A DNA stretch of 64,000 nucleotides from positions 17,716,122-17,780,121 of the forward strand of contig OX328101.1 of the NCBI GenBank assembly GCA_946811185.2, given 5' to 3'. Made by a program: the position numbers and the translations under genes. Below, piece by piece: positions 32,805-43,292 of the stretch. Numbering within the stretch: the first letter of the stretch is position 1; every line of letters begins with the position of its first letter. The stretch comes from Hippopus hippopus. Its lineage: Eukaryota > Mollusca > Bivalvia > Cardiida > Cardiidae. The notes beneath the pieces were generated by a model that worked only from the letters and a program-made list of their open reading frames with translations, was not told the DNA's origin and did no database searches.

Positions 32805-32884
32805 GTCACCAAGAGATGGAGGGCGGCCAGATGGATCGAGATTTGAAGATGCTTTACCTGCAAGTCTAGAATTTAGAGATGAAC
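32805..32884 (+). CDS. AFDN: AFDN exon G: entry to DIL region
   Basis: Encodes SPRDGGRPDGSRFED and ALPASLEFRDE. The second part matches the invariant afadin stretch LPASIEFRE just before the DIL (dilute) domain. The acceptor is TATGTTGTAG and the donor is GAAC|GTAAGT. Phase 2 in (GG|G glycine) and phase 1 out. Confidence 0.92.
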
Positions 32885-33019
32885 GTAAGTGAATTTTGTT
32901 ATGGTAGGGGAATAAGCAAGATTAGAAATTGGAGTATTTCTAGAGTTATCTCCCTTTATTCAATTTATTTTTAACTCGGATGTAATATCATCTGAGGTGT
33001 AAATGAAGAGACCCTTTTT

Positions 33020-33702
33020 ATACGCCCTTCGAAGACGGGACGTATTATGGGATCACCCATGGCACACCGACGTCTGGGCGGGTGGCGTCCAGTTCTTTGT
33101 CCTGAGCATAACTTTGTCATCTTCAGTCCGATTGACTTGAAACTTGGCAATTGTGTTTGTTGCAATAATACGGAGTGCAGTGCGAAAGAACCATAACTCT
33201 ACCTCGTGCTGTCTTTGAGTTATTTCCCTTTGATCGTCATTTTTACAGCATTTTCTGCTTGTCCGGAATACAACTTTGTCATTTTTAGTCTGAACAGCTT
33301 CAAATTTGGTATGCATGATTGTTGAAAAATTATGGAGTGCAGTGCACAAGAACCATCACTCTTCCTAGCACAAATTTTGAGTTATTCCCCCTTAGATCTT
33401 CATTTTTATAGCATTTCTTGCTTGTCCGGAGCATAACTTTGTCATCTTAAGTAGGAATGACTTGAAATATGGTATGCTTATTTGTTGCAATATTTGGAAG
33501 TGCAGTGCTCAAGAATTGTAACTGTACCTTTTGCTGTCTTTGAGTTATTTCCCTGTGATCATCATTTTTACAGCATTTAGTGCTTGTCTGGAATATAACT
33601 TTGTCGTCTCAAGTCAGAACGACTTCAAACTTGGTATGCATGTTTGTTGCAATATTACGGAGTACAGTGAGCAAGAACAATAACTCTACCTAGCGCTGAA
33701 GT
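33020..33702 (+). mobile_element. HINE-3 element, copy 2, 3' truncated
   Basis: 5' end ATACGCCCTTCGAAGACGGG after TTTTT, then about four 162-bp units (GTGCAGTGCGAAAGAACC ...). The terminal GCCGCTCTTGT is absent, and the sequence drifts off after TACCTAGCGCTG. Confidence 0.78.
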
Positions 33703-34032
33703 TTGAACCCATGATCTTACAGGCTACTTTGAAATACTAGCATTTAGTACAGATAACACAAACTATTTTTGGAAAAAAGCATAAATGTCTGGGTACTCTG
33801 ACAGAGGAAACATTGCAGGGAAAGAATCCATATCTCTCAGAAGTAATAACTCCTTCCCTTAAGTTTTCAAAGGTTTTTTATTGCAGGGATGCTTATGTTT
33901 TAATTAGTGAACGTTTTCAGAACTCTTTTTCATTGTATGAATGTGTTAAACATTAATTCATGTTTATTGCCGATATGTTACATGGATGTTTACAAGATCG
34001 TCTGCCATACATTGGTTTCAGGAGGTGCTTTG
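33703..34032. other. Intron; possible family A ruin
   Basis: AGAGGAAACATTGCAGGGAAAG ... TTAAGTTTTCAAAGG near 33800-33880 looks like a strongly decayed family A core. Nothing else. Confidence 0.4.
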
Positions 34033-34262
34033 TTAACTCTTTACCAAATGACCAAATGGTAGACTAGTCCAAATTGAAAGCAGTTGCAAACGATAAAAAA
34101 TAATGTGACTGAAAAATTGAAATTTGATTCTTGAAGGTTAGAAAACATCGTAAGAAAAGAAGAAAATGCTGGTTACCAGCATTTTCTTCTTTTCCCACAA
34201 TGTTTTCAAGGGCTTTCTTCCTCAGGGTCGTTAAAAGACAGGGTTGTTTGGTAGAGGGTTAA
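34033..34262 (+). repeat. Family A MITE with compensated stem
   Basis: TTAACTCTTTACCAAATGACC to TTTGGTAGAGGGTTAA. Both arms carry the matching change (AAGAAGAAAATG left, CATTTTCTTCTT right). It ends 43 bp before exon H. Confidence 0.85.
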
Positions 34263-34305
34263 ACAAGACTTATTTGTTACAAATGATTTATTCATTTTCA
34301 CATAG

Positions 34306-34511
34306 GAGAAGGTGACTTCCTTCGAGCTGTGATTTTAGAAACAAATGTAGCTGCATCTCAGTTTAAGCTGTCCACAACATACACATTATATCTAGCCGTG
34401 AGATACAGATTATCCAGTACATATAGACCTGACCTTTCTCCAGCCGACAGAGCTCATAAACTGACCTCGTTAGTGGACAAGGTATCACAGCTCACCAATC
34501 AGGCAATACAA
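34306..34511 (+). CDS. AFDN: AFDN exon H: DIL domain, first part
   Basis: Encodes EGDFLRAVILETN, FKLSTTYTLYLAVRYRLSS, YRPDLSPADRAHKL and QLTNQAIQ. This follows the afadin DIL domain entry (human FLSAIINYTN..FKLSPTYVLYMACRY..YRPDISPTERTHK). The DIL fold is the helical domain shared with the class V myosin globular tail, and in afadin it supports protein contacts at junctions. The acceptor is TTTTCACATAG and the donor is CAA|GTAAGT. Phase 1 in (C|GA arginine), phase 0 out. Confidence 0.95.
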
Positions 34512-34547
34512 GTAAGTATATTTAAAGATATTTGTACAGAATAGATT

Positions 34548-34940
34548 CTTTACAACAGAGTAAATCTTTACAGTATTGATTCTATGAGACAAAATAAATC
34601 TTTAAAGTACAATTTCCTTGCAACAAAATGAATCTTTATTGCGCAAATGCTTTTCAAGAATATAAAACCTCACAGTACAAATTTTTTGCAACAAAGTAAC
34701 AGTTACTATTTAAAATACAGATGCTACGCAATGAAATAAATCTTCATAGTACAGATTCTTTGCAACAAAATAAATCTTTATGGTACAGATTCTTTGCAAC
34801 AAAATTTATCTTAACAGTTTAGATCCTTTCCAACAATATAAATCCTCACTGTATATGTTCTTTGCAACAAAATAAATTTTTACTGAACAGATTCTTTGCA
34901 ACAAAATACACTTTAACTGTTCTGATTCTTTGCAACAAAA
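34548..34940. repeat. Minisatellite, unit about 36 bp
   Basis: About ten degenerate units of GATTCTTTGCAACAAAATAA plus ATCTTTACAGTACA. The mariner is inserted at a TA at its right edge. Confidence 0.8.
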
Positions 34941-36346
34941 TACGAGGGTTGTTTTAAAAATTCCGTGACAATTTAATTAACAAAAGAAAATGAAACGCTA
35001 CAAATGCAATTTTCAGATATGTTTTCAATACATATGATCCAAACATTTCTATAATAAATCACACAAAAATCTTTATAAGTAAGAAAATTATAGCATAAAT
35101 ACCACAACAGGTACCCACACTGCAGCGCACGTCAAGCGTTAATAACGACGTCAATGTTAGATTTAAGAGCTTTTGTCAAAGAATTCTTTGTAAAATTCAG
35201 CGCATTTGCCATGTCATTTAATCCACGACCGGTCAAAAACTGTCTTAAACCAAATTTCTATCAGACCTCTGTTAAAAGCAAATACAGTACACATCAGCTC
35301 ATTGCTGGAATCGAACTTGCGACTTCGTAAATCCTCCTTAAGCCGTGGAAAGCAGGCAAAGTTGTAAATCCGAGTAGAAATCTTTGCCTTTTTGGATGGA
35401 GGGATCCCAGGTGTCTTCCATATACTGGACTGTCGCTTTGCTTCGGGTTTGAAGTAGTTTAACCACCTCTCATCTGCTATAAAAAGAGGATCCAACAGAA
35501 CGTCGTCTGCTTTAACTCAAGCAAGAAACTCTGGGGAGGTGTGAACTTTCTTCTGTTTGTTATCATCAGATAGCAGACACAGAACCCGTCTCGTGCAGAC
35601 TCGTGACATGTTCAGTTTGTCCTTATGTATTCTGTGGAAAGAAGACCTTGAAATGGCGGTTGACGACGGTACCTCTCTGTTGGTCCCCGATCTGCGAAAA
35701 TGCATCTCTTCACCAAATTACGCTACTCTTTATCTAAAGAAACGGGCCCACCATTTCGCGCTTTCTCCTCTTCCTAGCGTTCACCTGCCCTTAATTCTGT
35801 TTTAATGCCATGGCACTTGAAAGCCAGTGCTCGAGAAATGTTTTTAAACATTTCAGTACGCCAAATTTGTTCTATAGTTTGGACGAGTGTCGTTCCAAGA
35901 TCGGCACAAAGTTTTACAGCTGTCCGCTGCGCAGCGCGATCTTCTGACGTCGTCATTCAAAATTTCCTATTTTCTACTGATCTTTTTCGTTTGTTTGTAT
36001 ACCATCTGTTGTTTACTTAATCACAATCAATTTTTTTGTGATGACATTAAAGTTTCAGAAGAAAATGTCCGTGTAACAACAAGCAGAAATAATATCAATT
36101 ATTCAAAATATTTGTGCATGATTGGAGTTAATACAAACACGTATGTGGAGAAAATGGCGTGCGCCTGGAAATGACACCTCCTTATCAATTTTGTGAATTA
36201 AAAGTAAAATAAAGCTAATACTTCATTGGAGACTTTATATAAAATGAAATAACATCTTCATGGATGAAATGTGTGAAAATGAATGTCCTGATGCTAAAAA
36301 TGGCTCGTTTATAAAATTTGTCACGAAGTTTGGGACAACCCTCGTA
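34941..36346 (-). mobile_element. Mariner-type transposon, about 1.4 kb, defective
   Basis: Flanked by TA (34941-34942 and 36345-36346). Imperfect inverted ends: CGAGGGTTGTTTTAAAAATT at the left, and the right end in complement CGAGGGTTGTCCCAAACTTC, each followed by GTGACA. It holds a decayed mariner transposase on the - strand. It lies wholly in intron H-I, antisense to AFDN. Confidence 0.88.
35190..35956 (-). pseudogene. Mariner transposase pseudogene, internally deleted
   Basis: Read on the - strand, three open segments follow a mariner transposase in order. First is an N-terminal helix-turn-helix part (EDRAAQRTAVKLCADLG, 35956-35774). Second is a linker and second DNA-binding part (SSFHRIHKDKLNMSRVCTR and VLCLLSDDNKQKK, 35705-35517). 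Third is the catalytic start (FIADERWLNYFKPEAKRQSS, holding the first catalytic Asp), which jumps directly to the C-terminal FPRLKEDLRSRKFD. About 100 residues with the second and third catalytic Asp are missing, and stops/frameshifts separate the segments. It cannot be active. Confidence 0.87.
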
Positions 36347-36434
36347 CATATAAAGATGCAGGTAATGTTAAAAGCAGAAGTACGAAAAGCTGTATAATTG
36401 TATTTCTCATGAAAATCACTTTATGTATTATTAG

Positions 36435-36663
36435 GAGAACAGAGATAACCCAGCAGCACTTGCATTCTGGATGGCGAATGCTTCAGAAATTCTACATTTC
36501 TTCAAGATGGATCGAGACATTCATCTTTTCTCTCAGGACTCACAAGAAATGCTAGCTGAGGCAGTTCAGATCGGTTTCCATCACCTTGTAAGATGTCTGC
36601 AGTATGACCTTCAGAGAACACTCCCAGCATTCCTGGATGAGAGTGAGGATATTGATGAGATGG
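36435..36663 (+). CDS. AFDN: AFDN exon I: DIL domain
   Basis: Encodes ALAFWMANASEILHFFK, MDRDIHLFSQDSQE, FHHLVRCLQYDLQ and LPAFLDESED. ALAFWMANASELL is one of the most conserved afadin signatures and begins the core DIL helices. The acceptor is TGTATTATTAG and the donor is ATGG|GTATAG. Phase 0 in, phase 1 out. The mariner ends about 90 bp upstream of this exon. Confidence 0.96.
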
Positions 36664-36748
36664 GTATAGAACATCTTATATTGTTGCCTTTGTTTATCTC
36701 ATACTTCCTGTAGACAATTTCATGTGTCTTACAGTAGACCATGATTAT

Positions 36749-36975
36749 TTAACCGTTTGCTATACAAACCCAAGTTTTGAAAAATTCTGAAGGAGAAACC
36801 TTTTGAAAACATTGAGGGAAAAGGAAAAAAATGGTGGCAACCAGCATTTTCTCCTTTTCCCACTATGTTTTCGACCTTAGTCAAAGAACTTTGGTTCATT
36901 TGTATCACTTTCAAATTTGTCATCAGCAGGTGCCTCAATTTGGAGGCATCTAGATTTTGCCATTTGGTGAAGAGT
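36749..36975 (-). repeat. Family A MITE, reverse
   Basis: TTAACCGTTTGCTATACAAA to TTTGGTGAAGAGTAGAC. Core GGTGGCAACCAGC, decayed at the centre. Confidence 0.7.
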
Positions 36976-37194
36976 AGACAAAGGACAAGTGACAGGAACT
37001 TGTCTGCTACAATTTTGTTTTGGAAGGTATTGAATAAAAAATGTATCATAGACACATAGAGTTTTTGTTTGTTATTGCCAGAGAGCAAAAGGCCATTGCT
37101 CATATGAATAATGAGGTTCTCACCTATTCAGAATCCATTTTCCTCTTGCTATGTGTAGGTATTCTAGGAAAGGAAAGAATAGCTGTTAAAACCT

Positions 37195-37384
37195 TGTCAC
37201 AGATTACACAAGGTGCTTTTGTGGACATTGTACATCAAGATCAGATTGCTCATTTCATGCAGTCTAATCTCTGATATATTCTTAAATCGAGCTAATTATT
37301 GAACCGTCTCTTCATCTTGCAGTGTAGCTGTATTTGTAACAGTTAAAAGTGTGTAACTCACTTGCAAACTAGTGAAAGAGTTAA
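37195..37384. repeat. Family B MITE, decayed left end
   Basis: Core CATCAAGATCAGATTGC / GCAGTCTAATCTCTGATAT. Right end CTAGTGAAAGAGTTAA. Confidence 0.6.
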
Positions 37385-37913
37385 TTGATTGAAAAGGGAA
37401 GATACATTTTTGGATCCAGACAAAAACAGGAGCTATTTGTTTGGCATAAATAGTTACTATTTTTTTCCTGCACAATAATTTCTACTGTAGGGCTGTATTC
37501 TACAGAAATGTAACATTTCTCTCAATTTAGGTTGAAAATGCTATTTTGACACATGGCAATGTATTAGTAATGGGTGGAATTTTACTGTAGTTGAGTATGA
37601 GGGAACACTTGCATGCTCAAGTAGTATTCTTTTTTTTTGTATGATAGTTGTATAACAGTAACTTTTTTAATGATTTGAAATTTATTCTTTACTTTTTGGA
37701 TGAAAGCTCAACACTTTGTAAGTACAGCTCAAAGAGGCATAAAATACCAAACATAAATATTACCTCTTATTATAATTATGACTTCTTCGAATTTACACCT
37801 TAAATTTGCAATTTGATCTTGATTATGCTGTTTGGACAATTGTCCTTTAATGCATGGAATGTTCATGATATGTTTTAACATACAAGGGTTTAAATTCATT
37901 TTGTTTTATACAG
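37385..37913. other. Intron, nothing recognised
   Basis: End of intron I-J, AT-rich, no element seen. Confidence 0.5.
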
Positions 37914-38218
37914 ATGATAGAAGCAGATACAACAGGAATAAACCAACCATGTTAGACATATTGGATACTCTGTCGTCAGCCATGAATCTACTTCGACGAT
38001 GTCGTGTAAATGCAGCCCTCACTATACAGCTATTTTCGCAACTCTTTCATTTTATCAATATGTGGGTGTTCAACATACTTGTAACTGAAAAACGAATTAG
38101 CCTGTGCACTCGAGCCTGGGGTGTCAGGTTGAAAAGACGACTTGCTCGTGTAGAAGCTTGGGCTGAGAAACAAGGACTGGAGCTGGCTGCAGATTGTCAC
38201 TTGTGTAGAATTATTCAG
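37914..38218 (+). CDS. AFDN: AFDN exon J: DIL domain core
   Basis: Encodes MLDILDTLSSAMNLLRRCRV, NAALTIQLFSQLFHFINMW, VFNILVT and RVEAWAEKQGLELAADCHL. These are nearly identical to vertebrate afadin (RRCRVNAALTIQLFSQLF), the strongest single match in the window. It is the central helical bundle of DIL. The acceptor is TTTTATACAG and the donor is CAG|GTAACA. Phase 1 in, phase 0 out. Longest exon here (305 bp). Confidence 0.98.
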
Positions 38219-38274
38219 GTAACATTCAGAATTTCTTGTCAAATTATTACTTTCTAGCCTCCTAAAATATATTC

Positions 38275-38358
38275 AATTCTTTACCAAATGACAAAATTTT
38301 AGCCTTGTTGAAATTGAAAGCATTTATAGAAGACAGATGTTACTGAAAACATGAAATA
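38275..38358 (+). repeat. Family A left half
   Basis: ATTCTTTACCAAATGACAAA and shoulder to AGACAGATGTTACTG. Broken by the next copy. Confidence 0.6.
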
Positions 38359-38660
38359 ACCCTTTCCCAAATGGCAAATTTTGGACCAGACCAAATTGAA
38401 AGCATTTTGCAGATGACAAATTAACAGTTGCTAAAAAGATGATTTTTCTATATGATAGGGTAGAAAACATTGTGGGAAAAGGAGAAAATGCTGGTTACCA
38501 GCATTTTCTCCTTTTCCCACAATGTTTTTAAAAGGAGAAAAGACTGGTTACCAGAATGTTTCGAAAGCCTCTTTTCTCAGAGTTGTTAGAGCTTGGGATT
38601 GATTCATAAAATGTTTTTGGTAGCTTGTTCTTAAGTCGGGATTGTCTAGTAAAGGGTTAA
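38355..38660 (+). repeat. Family A MITE, enlarged
   Basis: ATAACCCTTTCCCAAATGGC to TCTAGTAAAGGGTTAA. A perfect palindrome is followed by a second partial core (AAAAGGAGAAAAGACTGG) and a duplicated right shoulder. This is a partial tandem duplication within one element. Confidence 0.8.
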
Positions 38661-39053
38661 GGCAGGCACCTTGACATTTTCTTTGGTAAAACAGGCATAC
38701 TTAACATAAAAGGTTGATAACATGGAGGCAAAAGGAAAAGCATATTGCTTGTTACATTTATTGTCTTACCTTACCAGAGTATTCTGAAATACTGTTGACC
38801 GCAGTAAAAGTAGAATAATCTTTAAATGCAAAAAACTATCTGTAGACCTATTATAAACTGAAGGGATTCGATAAATTACCAGTGTTAGTAATTGATAGCT
38901 TGGTCATCCTTTCAATTAAGCATGTGAAAGAATTTGTCAAGTTTTGTCCCAATGTTTTCGAATGTAAGTCATCATTGGAAAGTGCAGTGTTACATCAATG
39001 TACATCAGCAAACTGAATACCAAGCAGAGAGTGGGGCAATGTACTATATTAGT
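38661..39053. other. Intron, nothing recognised
   Basis: No element or exon seen. Confidence 0.45.
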
Positions 39054-39190
39054 TGTACAGTCAGGTGGCAGGGGACTTGGAAACTTGTTCACGGCTGTGG
39101 TGAATCATGTCGCCCCAAGCCGAATGCGGGGCGACATGATTCACCACAGCCGTGAACAAGTATCCAAGTCCCCTGCCACCTGACTGTACA
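39054..39190. repeat. Long near-perfect inverted repeat, 63-bp arms
   Basis: Left arm 39054-39116 (TGTACAGTCAGGTGGCAGGG ... CATGTCGCCCC), 11-base loop, right arm 39128-39190. One mismatch in 63 pairs. Much richer in G and C than its surroundings. Not related to families A or B. Confidence 0.92.
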
Positions 39191-39580
39191 GGGAATTTAT
39201 TATACTGCAAAGTTTTACCATTTCAATGTGTGTTAAGTGAAATTTACCTGTTTTTTTTTTTGGTTTCAAAATTTGAGAACGCTGACAAAGTAGAATTTCC
39301 TTCTGAGTGCCCCAATTCAATGAAAACTGACGTCACTGAGAATTGACGTCACTGAAACCTTGGAAAAACGTGCAGTTTGGTGCATAATCTTGATGTTAAT
39401 CTTGATCGACGCCGCCATTTTGGATGTTGTGTTGAAAGTGTAGTCATGTATACGGGGCTCTCGAAAGGGAAACTGCTTTTACGTTGGTTTTGCCAGTGTA
39501 CATGGTATATATATTCGGGGCATATTATCCAATCAGATCACGAGAAATTTCTTTGCAGTATAATAATAAAATCTTTATCT
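39191..39580. repeat. Possible inverted-end element beside the hairpin
   Basis: TTTATTATACTGCAAAG (39197-39213) recurs inverted as CTTTGCAGTATAATAATAAA (39551-39570). No target duplication or coding was recognised. Confidence 0.45.
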
Positions 39581-39652
39581 ACATGATGCCATGAAAAAAC
39601 TACTTCTCCCTGATATCACTTGAACTGAGAAGTTTGTGTGGAAATATTTTTC

Positions 39653-39868
39653 TTTAACAAAAAAAGCTGACTAGTCCAGTTATAAAGCATTTGCAGATGA
39701 CAATTTAAATGTTCCTAAAATGATGGGATTTGTCTTTGCTTGAGAAGAAAACATTGTGGGAAAAGGAGAAAATGCTGGTTACCAGCATTTTTTCCTTTTC
39801 TCACAATGTTTCCAAAAGGTTTCTTCCTCAAGGTCATTAAAACTCGGGACTTTGTGGTAAAGCATTAA
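39653..39868 (+). repeat. Family A MITE, left end lost
   Basis: The shoulder begins at AAGCTGACTAGTCCAG. Good stem around GGTTACC. Right end TTGTGGTAAAGCATTAA, 39 bp before exon K. Confidence 0.78.
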
Positions 39869-39907
39869 GTAAATGGTAAAGATAGGGAAATCCTTCCTTT
39901 CATCCAG

Positions 39908-40202
39908 GCTGCCCATTTGTTACAAGCACCAAAAAGCAGTCCAGACGATATTGCCAACATCAGTTCACAGTGTTTTAAACTGAACTCTTTACAACTGAGG
40001 GAGCTCTTGGAGAGGTACATTCCTGAACCAATGGAGCCGCCCATACCCCAGAATTTGATTGACAATGTGGTGTCCGTGGCAGAAAATATGGCTGACGATC
40101 TAATCAGGTCAGATGGGCGTGTTGTGCAGTTAGAAGAAGACCAAGATCTTCAGCTTCCATTCTTGTTGCCAGAAGATGGTTACTCTTGTGATACCATCAA
40201 AG
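39908..40202 (+). CDS. AFDN: AFDN exon K: DIL domain, C-terminal part
   Basis: Encodes CFKLNSLQLRELLERYIP, PPIPQNLIDNVVSVAENMAD and DLQLPFLLPEDGYSCD. It matches human CFKLNSLQLQALL, ENVVTVAEN and the invariant DLQLPFLLPEDGYSCD. The acceptor is TCATCCAG and the donor is AAAG|GTGAGT. Phase 0 in, phase 1 out (G|GA glycine). Confidence 0.97.
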
Positions 40203-40351
40203 GTGAGTTATAATCAGTATTTTCTGTACCCATACCTGAACTGCATTGTTACTTGTTTTCTCTAACTCATATCCAGGCGACAAATGCTTGACTTTTCCAA
40301 GTTGAAAGTACATGCAGGCGACAAATGTGTCTTAAATAATGGAATTAGTTT

Positions 40352-40515
40352 CAGAACGGTGTCCTTGGTTGTGTGGTAGAGCGTCGGCCTTGTTACCATA
40401 AGGTCACAAGTTTCATACCCGTAAGCAGGTGTTAATTATGGGATTGTTCATTGGCCCTCACATTCAGTGCGAATACTGTAGTTCCCAGGAATGCAGAATA
40501 GAGAGAGACTAGCAT
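40352..40515 (+). mobile_element. Possible tRNA-derived SINE
   Basis: GTTGTGTGGTAGAGCGTCGG resembles an A box with D-stem, and CACAAGTTTCATACCCG a weak B box, followed by an unrelated body. There is no CCA-stem, so it is not a functional tRNA. Confidence 0.45.
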
Positions 40516-40599
40516 AAGTTGTAAGAACTTGTTTCTCAACCAAAGTAAAATAAGTATGTTTTAATTAAACTTGGAAAGGGTATGAAGTAGTAAGAGTCA

Positions 40600-40743
40600 G
40601 CAGCGTTTTTCTTTTTTTTTTTTCCCACAGTGTTTTCTGCTCTCGAAAGGACAAATCCCATAATTTCAGCTGCATTGAATTGGTGGTCTGCAATCAATTT
40701 AAATGTGGACTGGCATAAAATTTTTACATCTGGTAAAGAGTTA
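40600..40743 (-). repeat. Family A half copy next to the exon L acceptor
   Basis: TTTCCCACAGTGTTTTCTGC to CATCTGGTAAAGAGTTA. Ends 20 bp before exon L. Confidence 0.6.
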
Positions 40744-40763
40744 CTCTACTAATTTTTGTGCAG

Positions 40764-40897
40764 GAGTTCCCAATGGCCTAGGAGAATATATAGAGCCCCT
40801 GACTCATGCTGGGTTATGTCGAATGACACTGCAGCCTCACTCTAGTGGTCTCTGGACTGTATACATGTCTGATGATGAAACTTCTCAAATAATGGAG
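40764..40897 (+). CDS. AFDN: AFDN exon L: end of DIL region
   Basis: Encodes VPNGLGEYIEPLTHAG, LCRMTLQPHSSGLWTVY and DDETSQIME. It corresponds to the family segment IPNGLQEFLDPLCQRGFCRL through GTWTIYF. The acceptor is TTTTTGTGCAG and the donor is GAG|GTAAGT. Phase 1 in, phase 0 out. It is followed by the largest intron seen (about 20.1 kb). Confidence 0.95.
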
Positions 40898-40921
40898 GTA
40901 AGTTGCTAAATGTGGAGGTCT

Positions 40922-41131
40922 TTAACCCTTTAACACACAATCCCAAATTTTAACGACCCTGAGAAAAAAGCCTCTTCAAAACACTGGGAAAAGGAGAAAA
41001 TGCTGGTTACCAGCATTTTCTCCTTTTCCCACAATGTTTTCTACCACATCAAAGACAAATTTAAATTGTTGTCTGTAAACGCTTTCATTTTGGACAGGTC
41101 AGAATAACTTTTGTGTGGGAAAGAGTTAGTA
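40922..41131 (-). repeat. Family A MITE, reverse
   Basis: TTAACCCTTTAACACACAAT to GTGTGGGAAAGAGTTAG. Good stem, but its centre is GGTTACC, unusual for a reverse copy. It starts 25 bp after the exon L donor. Confidence 0.78.
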
Positions 41132-41814
41132 TTTATGCTTCCTGAAATATATTAGCATATAGCCACTACTTCCTGCATCCATGGTTTTGTTACACATTGA
41201 TGGGCACTCATTGGTTTACAGATATTTTTGTTGTCTTTGCATTCATTGTACATCTGCAGCAAACAAGTTTATAAAACATTCTAGCAAAACTTAAAAGAAA
41301 AATTGCTTATGTTCAGCAATTTTCCCCATCCTAATGTTTCCTAAAGTGTTTTTTCATGTAGACTGATGTAGTGTGAATTTGTCATGTTTTTCTGATCTTG
41401 CATTTGAACTGTTTCAGTTTGAAGGAATCCAGTAATTACAGGGAAGTGAAATAGTTAATTTTTTTCTCTGTTTAACACATTACTACCCTTGAACAAAATA
41501 CAGCAATTTTGTTTCACACAGTGAGAATATACAAAACTACTTTTGTGGTGAAAAATGCATTCTTTCCTCTACATACTGACATTAGTGAGAATAATCTTAT
41601 TTACTCAAGTGAGTAAATATGGACAGTACTAATTAGGGTCAGTATGGCCCAGCTTGTTTCAAAGATGTTTTCTAAGACCCCTTCAAGTTTGACTCAAAAT
41701 GAAACTAGTAAACCAGTCTTTTGGCAAAAGGTCTGTGCAGTTAATGTGCCTGATAGTATAATTTTATGATATTGTTGGTAATTGTTGCAACTATTGTCGG
41801 ATGGAAGATAGAAG
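41132..41814. other. Intron, nothing recognised
   Basis: No element seen. Confidence 0.45.
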
Positions 41815-42260
41815 TTTGGCAAGGTCCCTGATGAAAGGTCCCATACTGAGCGGTTGAAAGACTGAATATTTGTGAAGTCTCTGATATAGATCACTGTAGG
41901 ACGAAAGACTGAACTTGTTTTAGGTCCCTGATATAGTGGGTCACAGTAGAATGAAAAACTAAAGATTTGTTAGGTCTCTCATATAGTGAATCACTGCAGG
42001 ATGGAAGACTGAAGTATATGAGGTCCCTGATTATGAGTCTCTGTAGGATGAAAAACTGAGGTAATGTGAGATCCCTGATATGGTGGGTCACTGTAGGATG
42101 AAAGACTGAAGATTTGTGAGGTTTTTCATACGGTGAATCACTGCAGGATGGAAGACTGAAGTTGTGTTGGGTCCCTGATAGTGAGTCTCTGTAGGATGAA
42201 AAACTGAATTTTTGGGAGGTCCCTTATGTTGTGAATTACTCCAAGGTTAGAGATTGGGTT
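41815..42260. repeat. Minisatellite, unit about 58 bp
   Basis: Seven to eight degenerate units built on AGGTCCCTGATATAGTG, TCACTGTAGGATGAAAGACT and GAAGATTTGTG. Confidence 0.8.
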
Positions 42261-42299
42261 TTGAGAGGTGACTGGTGTACTCAGGAACTCTAAAGTGAA

Positions 42300-42443
42300 A
42301 GACTATCCAGCATTATTTCCTTTTTGTACAATGCTTTCAACCCTTTTAAAGACAAATTCCATCATTTTGGCCTCATCAGATTTGTTTCTGCAATATTTTC
42401 AAAATGGATTTGTGTAAAAATTTTTCATCAGGTAAGGAGTAAA
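42300..42443 (-). repeat. Family A half copy, reverse
   Basis: TCCAGCATTATTTCC to TTCATCAGGTAAGGAGTAA. Confidence 0.6.
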
Positions 42444-42737
42444 ACTGTGAGTTATTGCTAATAGGTGAAGGAGTCAGTGAAGTGAAAGTAAGACTTGAAA
42501 CCATTCTCGGTATAGGCACAGTAGACATTTTACGAAGTGCGAAACAGAAACAAATTTTTTTTGCCTCAATACTTTTAAAATTTTAAGTCTTAGTTTGGAA
42601 GAACAGGATTGGAAAATGCTGATATGTAGTGTAATCTTGATCTGCATCATTTTCAAGAGTAACTATTTATACACCACACACAGCAATGAAAGGATTGAAT
42701 GAAAAACAGATACCTGAACACAAATATTCTATGTTTA
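42444..42737. other. Intron, nothing recognised
   Basis: No element seen. Confidence 0.4.
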
Positions 42738-42954
42738 TCTTTACTTCTTGACAGATTTTGGTCTCTTCCAAACTGAAAGCATTTTCAGCCAAAAGTACAA
42801 GATTTGTAAAGTAAGCTAAAATTATCTGAAAGGGTAGGAAACACGGGGGAAAAGGAGAAAATGCTGGTGACCAGCATTTTCTCCTTTTCCCACAGTTTTT
42901 AAAAGTCCTTTTCCTCAGAGTCCTGAAAACATGGGATTTCCTTATAAAGGGTTA
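42738..42954 (+). repeat. Family A MITE, left end decayed
   Basis: TTTACTTCTTGACAGATTTT to TCCTTATAAAGGGTTAG. Stem well kept around GGTGACC. Confidence 0.72.
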
Positions 42955-43069
42955 GGTGAGGTTGAAATTTCATCATAATGTAGATGATGCATGTAATTAA
43001 TCAGATAAACATACCATATGCTGAAAGTAAGGTATTTTGTGGTCATGGTCCATGCAACAGAGGTTTTAC

Positions 43070-43292
43070 TCTCTACCAGACAACAAAATTTGAATTTTAG
43101 GCTGCTAAGCACGACTCACTGACCTTTTGCGGACAGCGTAGATCAAGATCAGACTGCACAGAATCTTGGATCTACACTGTCCTATAAGGAGATATCTTTC
43201 TCCCAAAAAAACACATTTGAAATAGCAAAATTTGGGTGTTTACTATTGGCTTGGAAGTTTCATTTCACTTACTTAGCCTGATTAGGGTTGAG
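43070..43292. repeat. Family A left end fused to family B
   Basis: TTTTACTCTCTACCAGACAAC (family A left end), followed within 40 bp by a family B core (GTAGATCAAGATCAGACTGC...TTGGATCTACAC) and flank. One stem arm is shortened. Confidence 0.6.

Noticed and set aside
34548..34940. CRISPR-like regular repeat
   Set aside because: Direct repeats without unique spacers, in a eukaryotic intron. It is a minisatellite.
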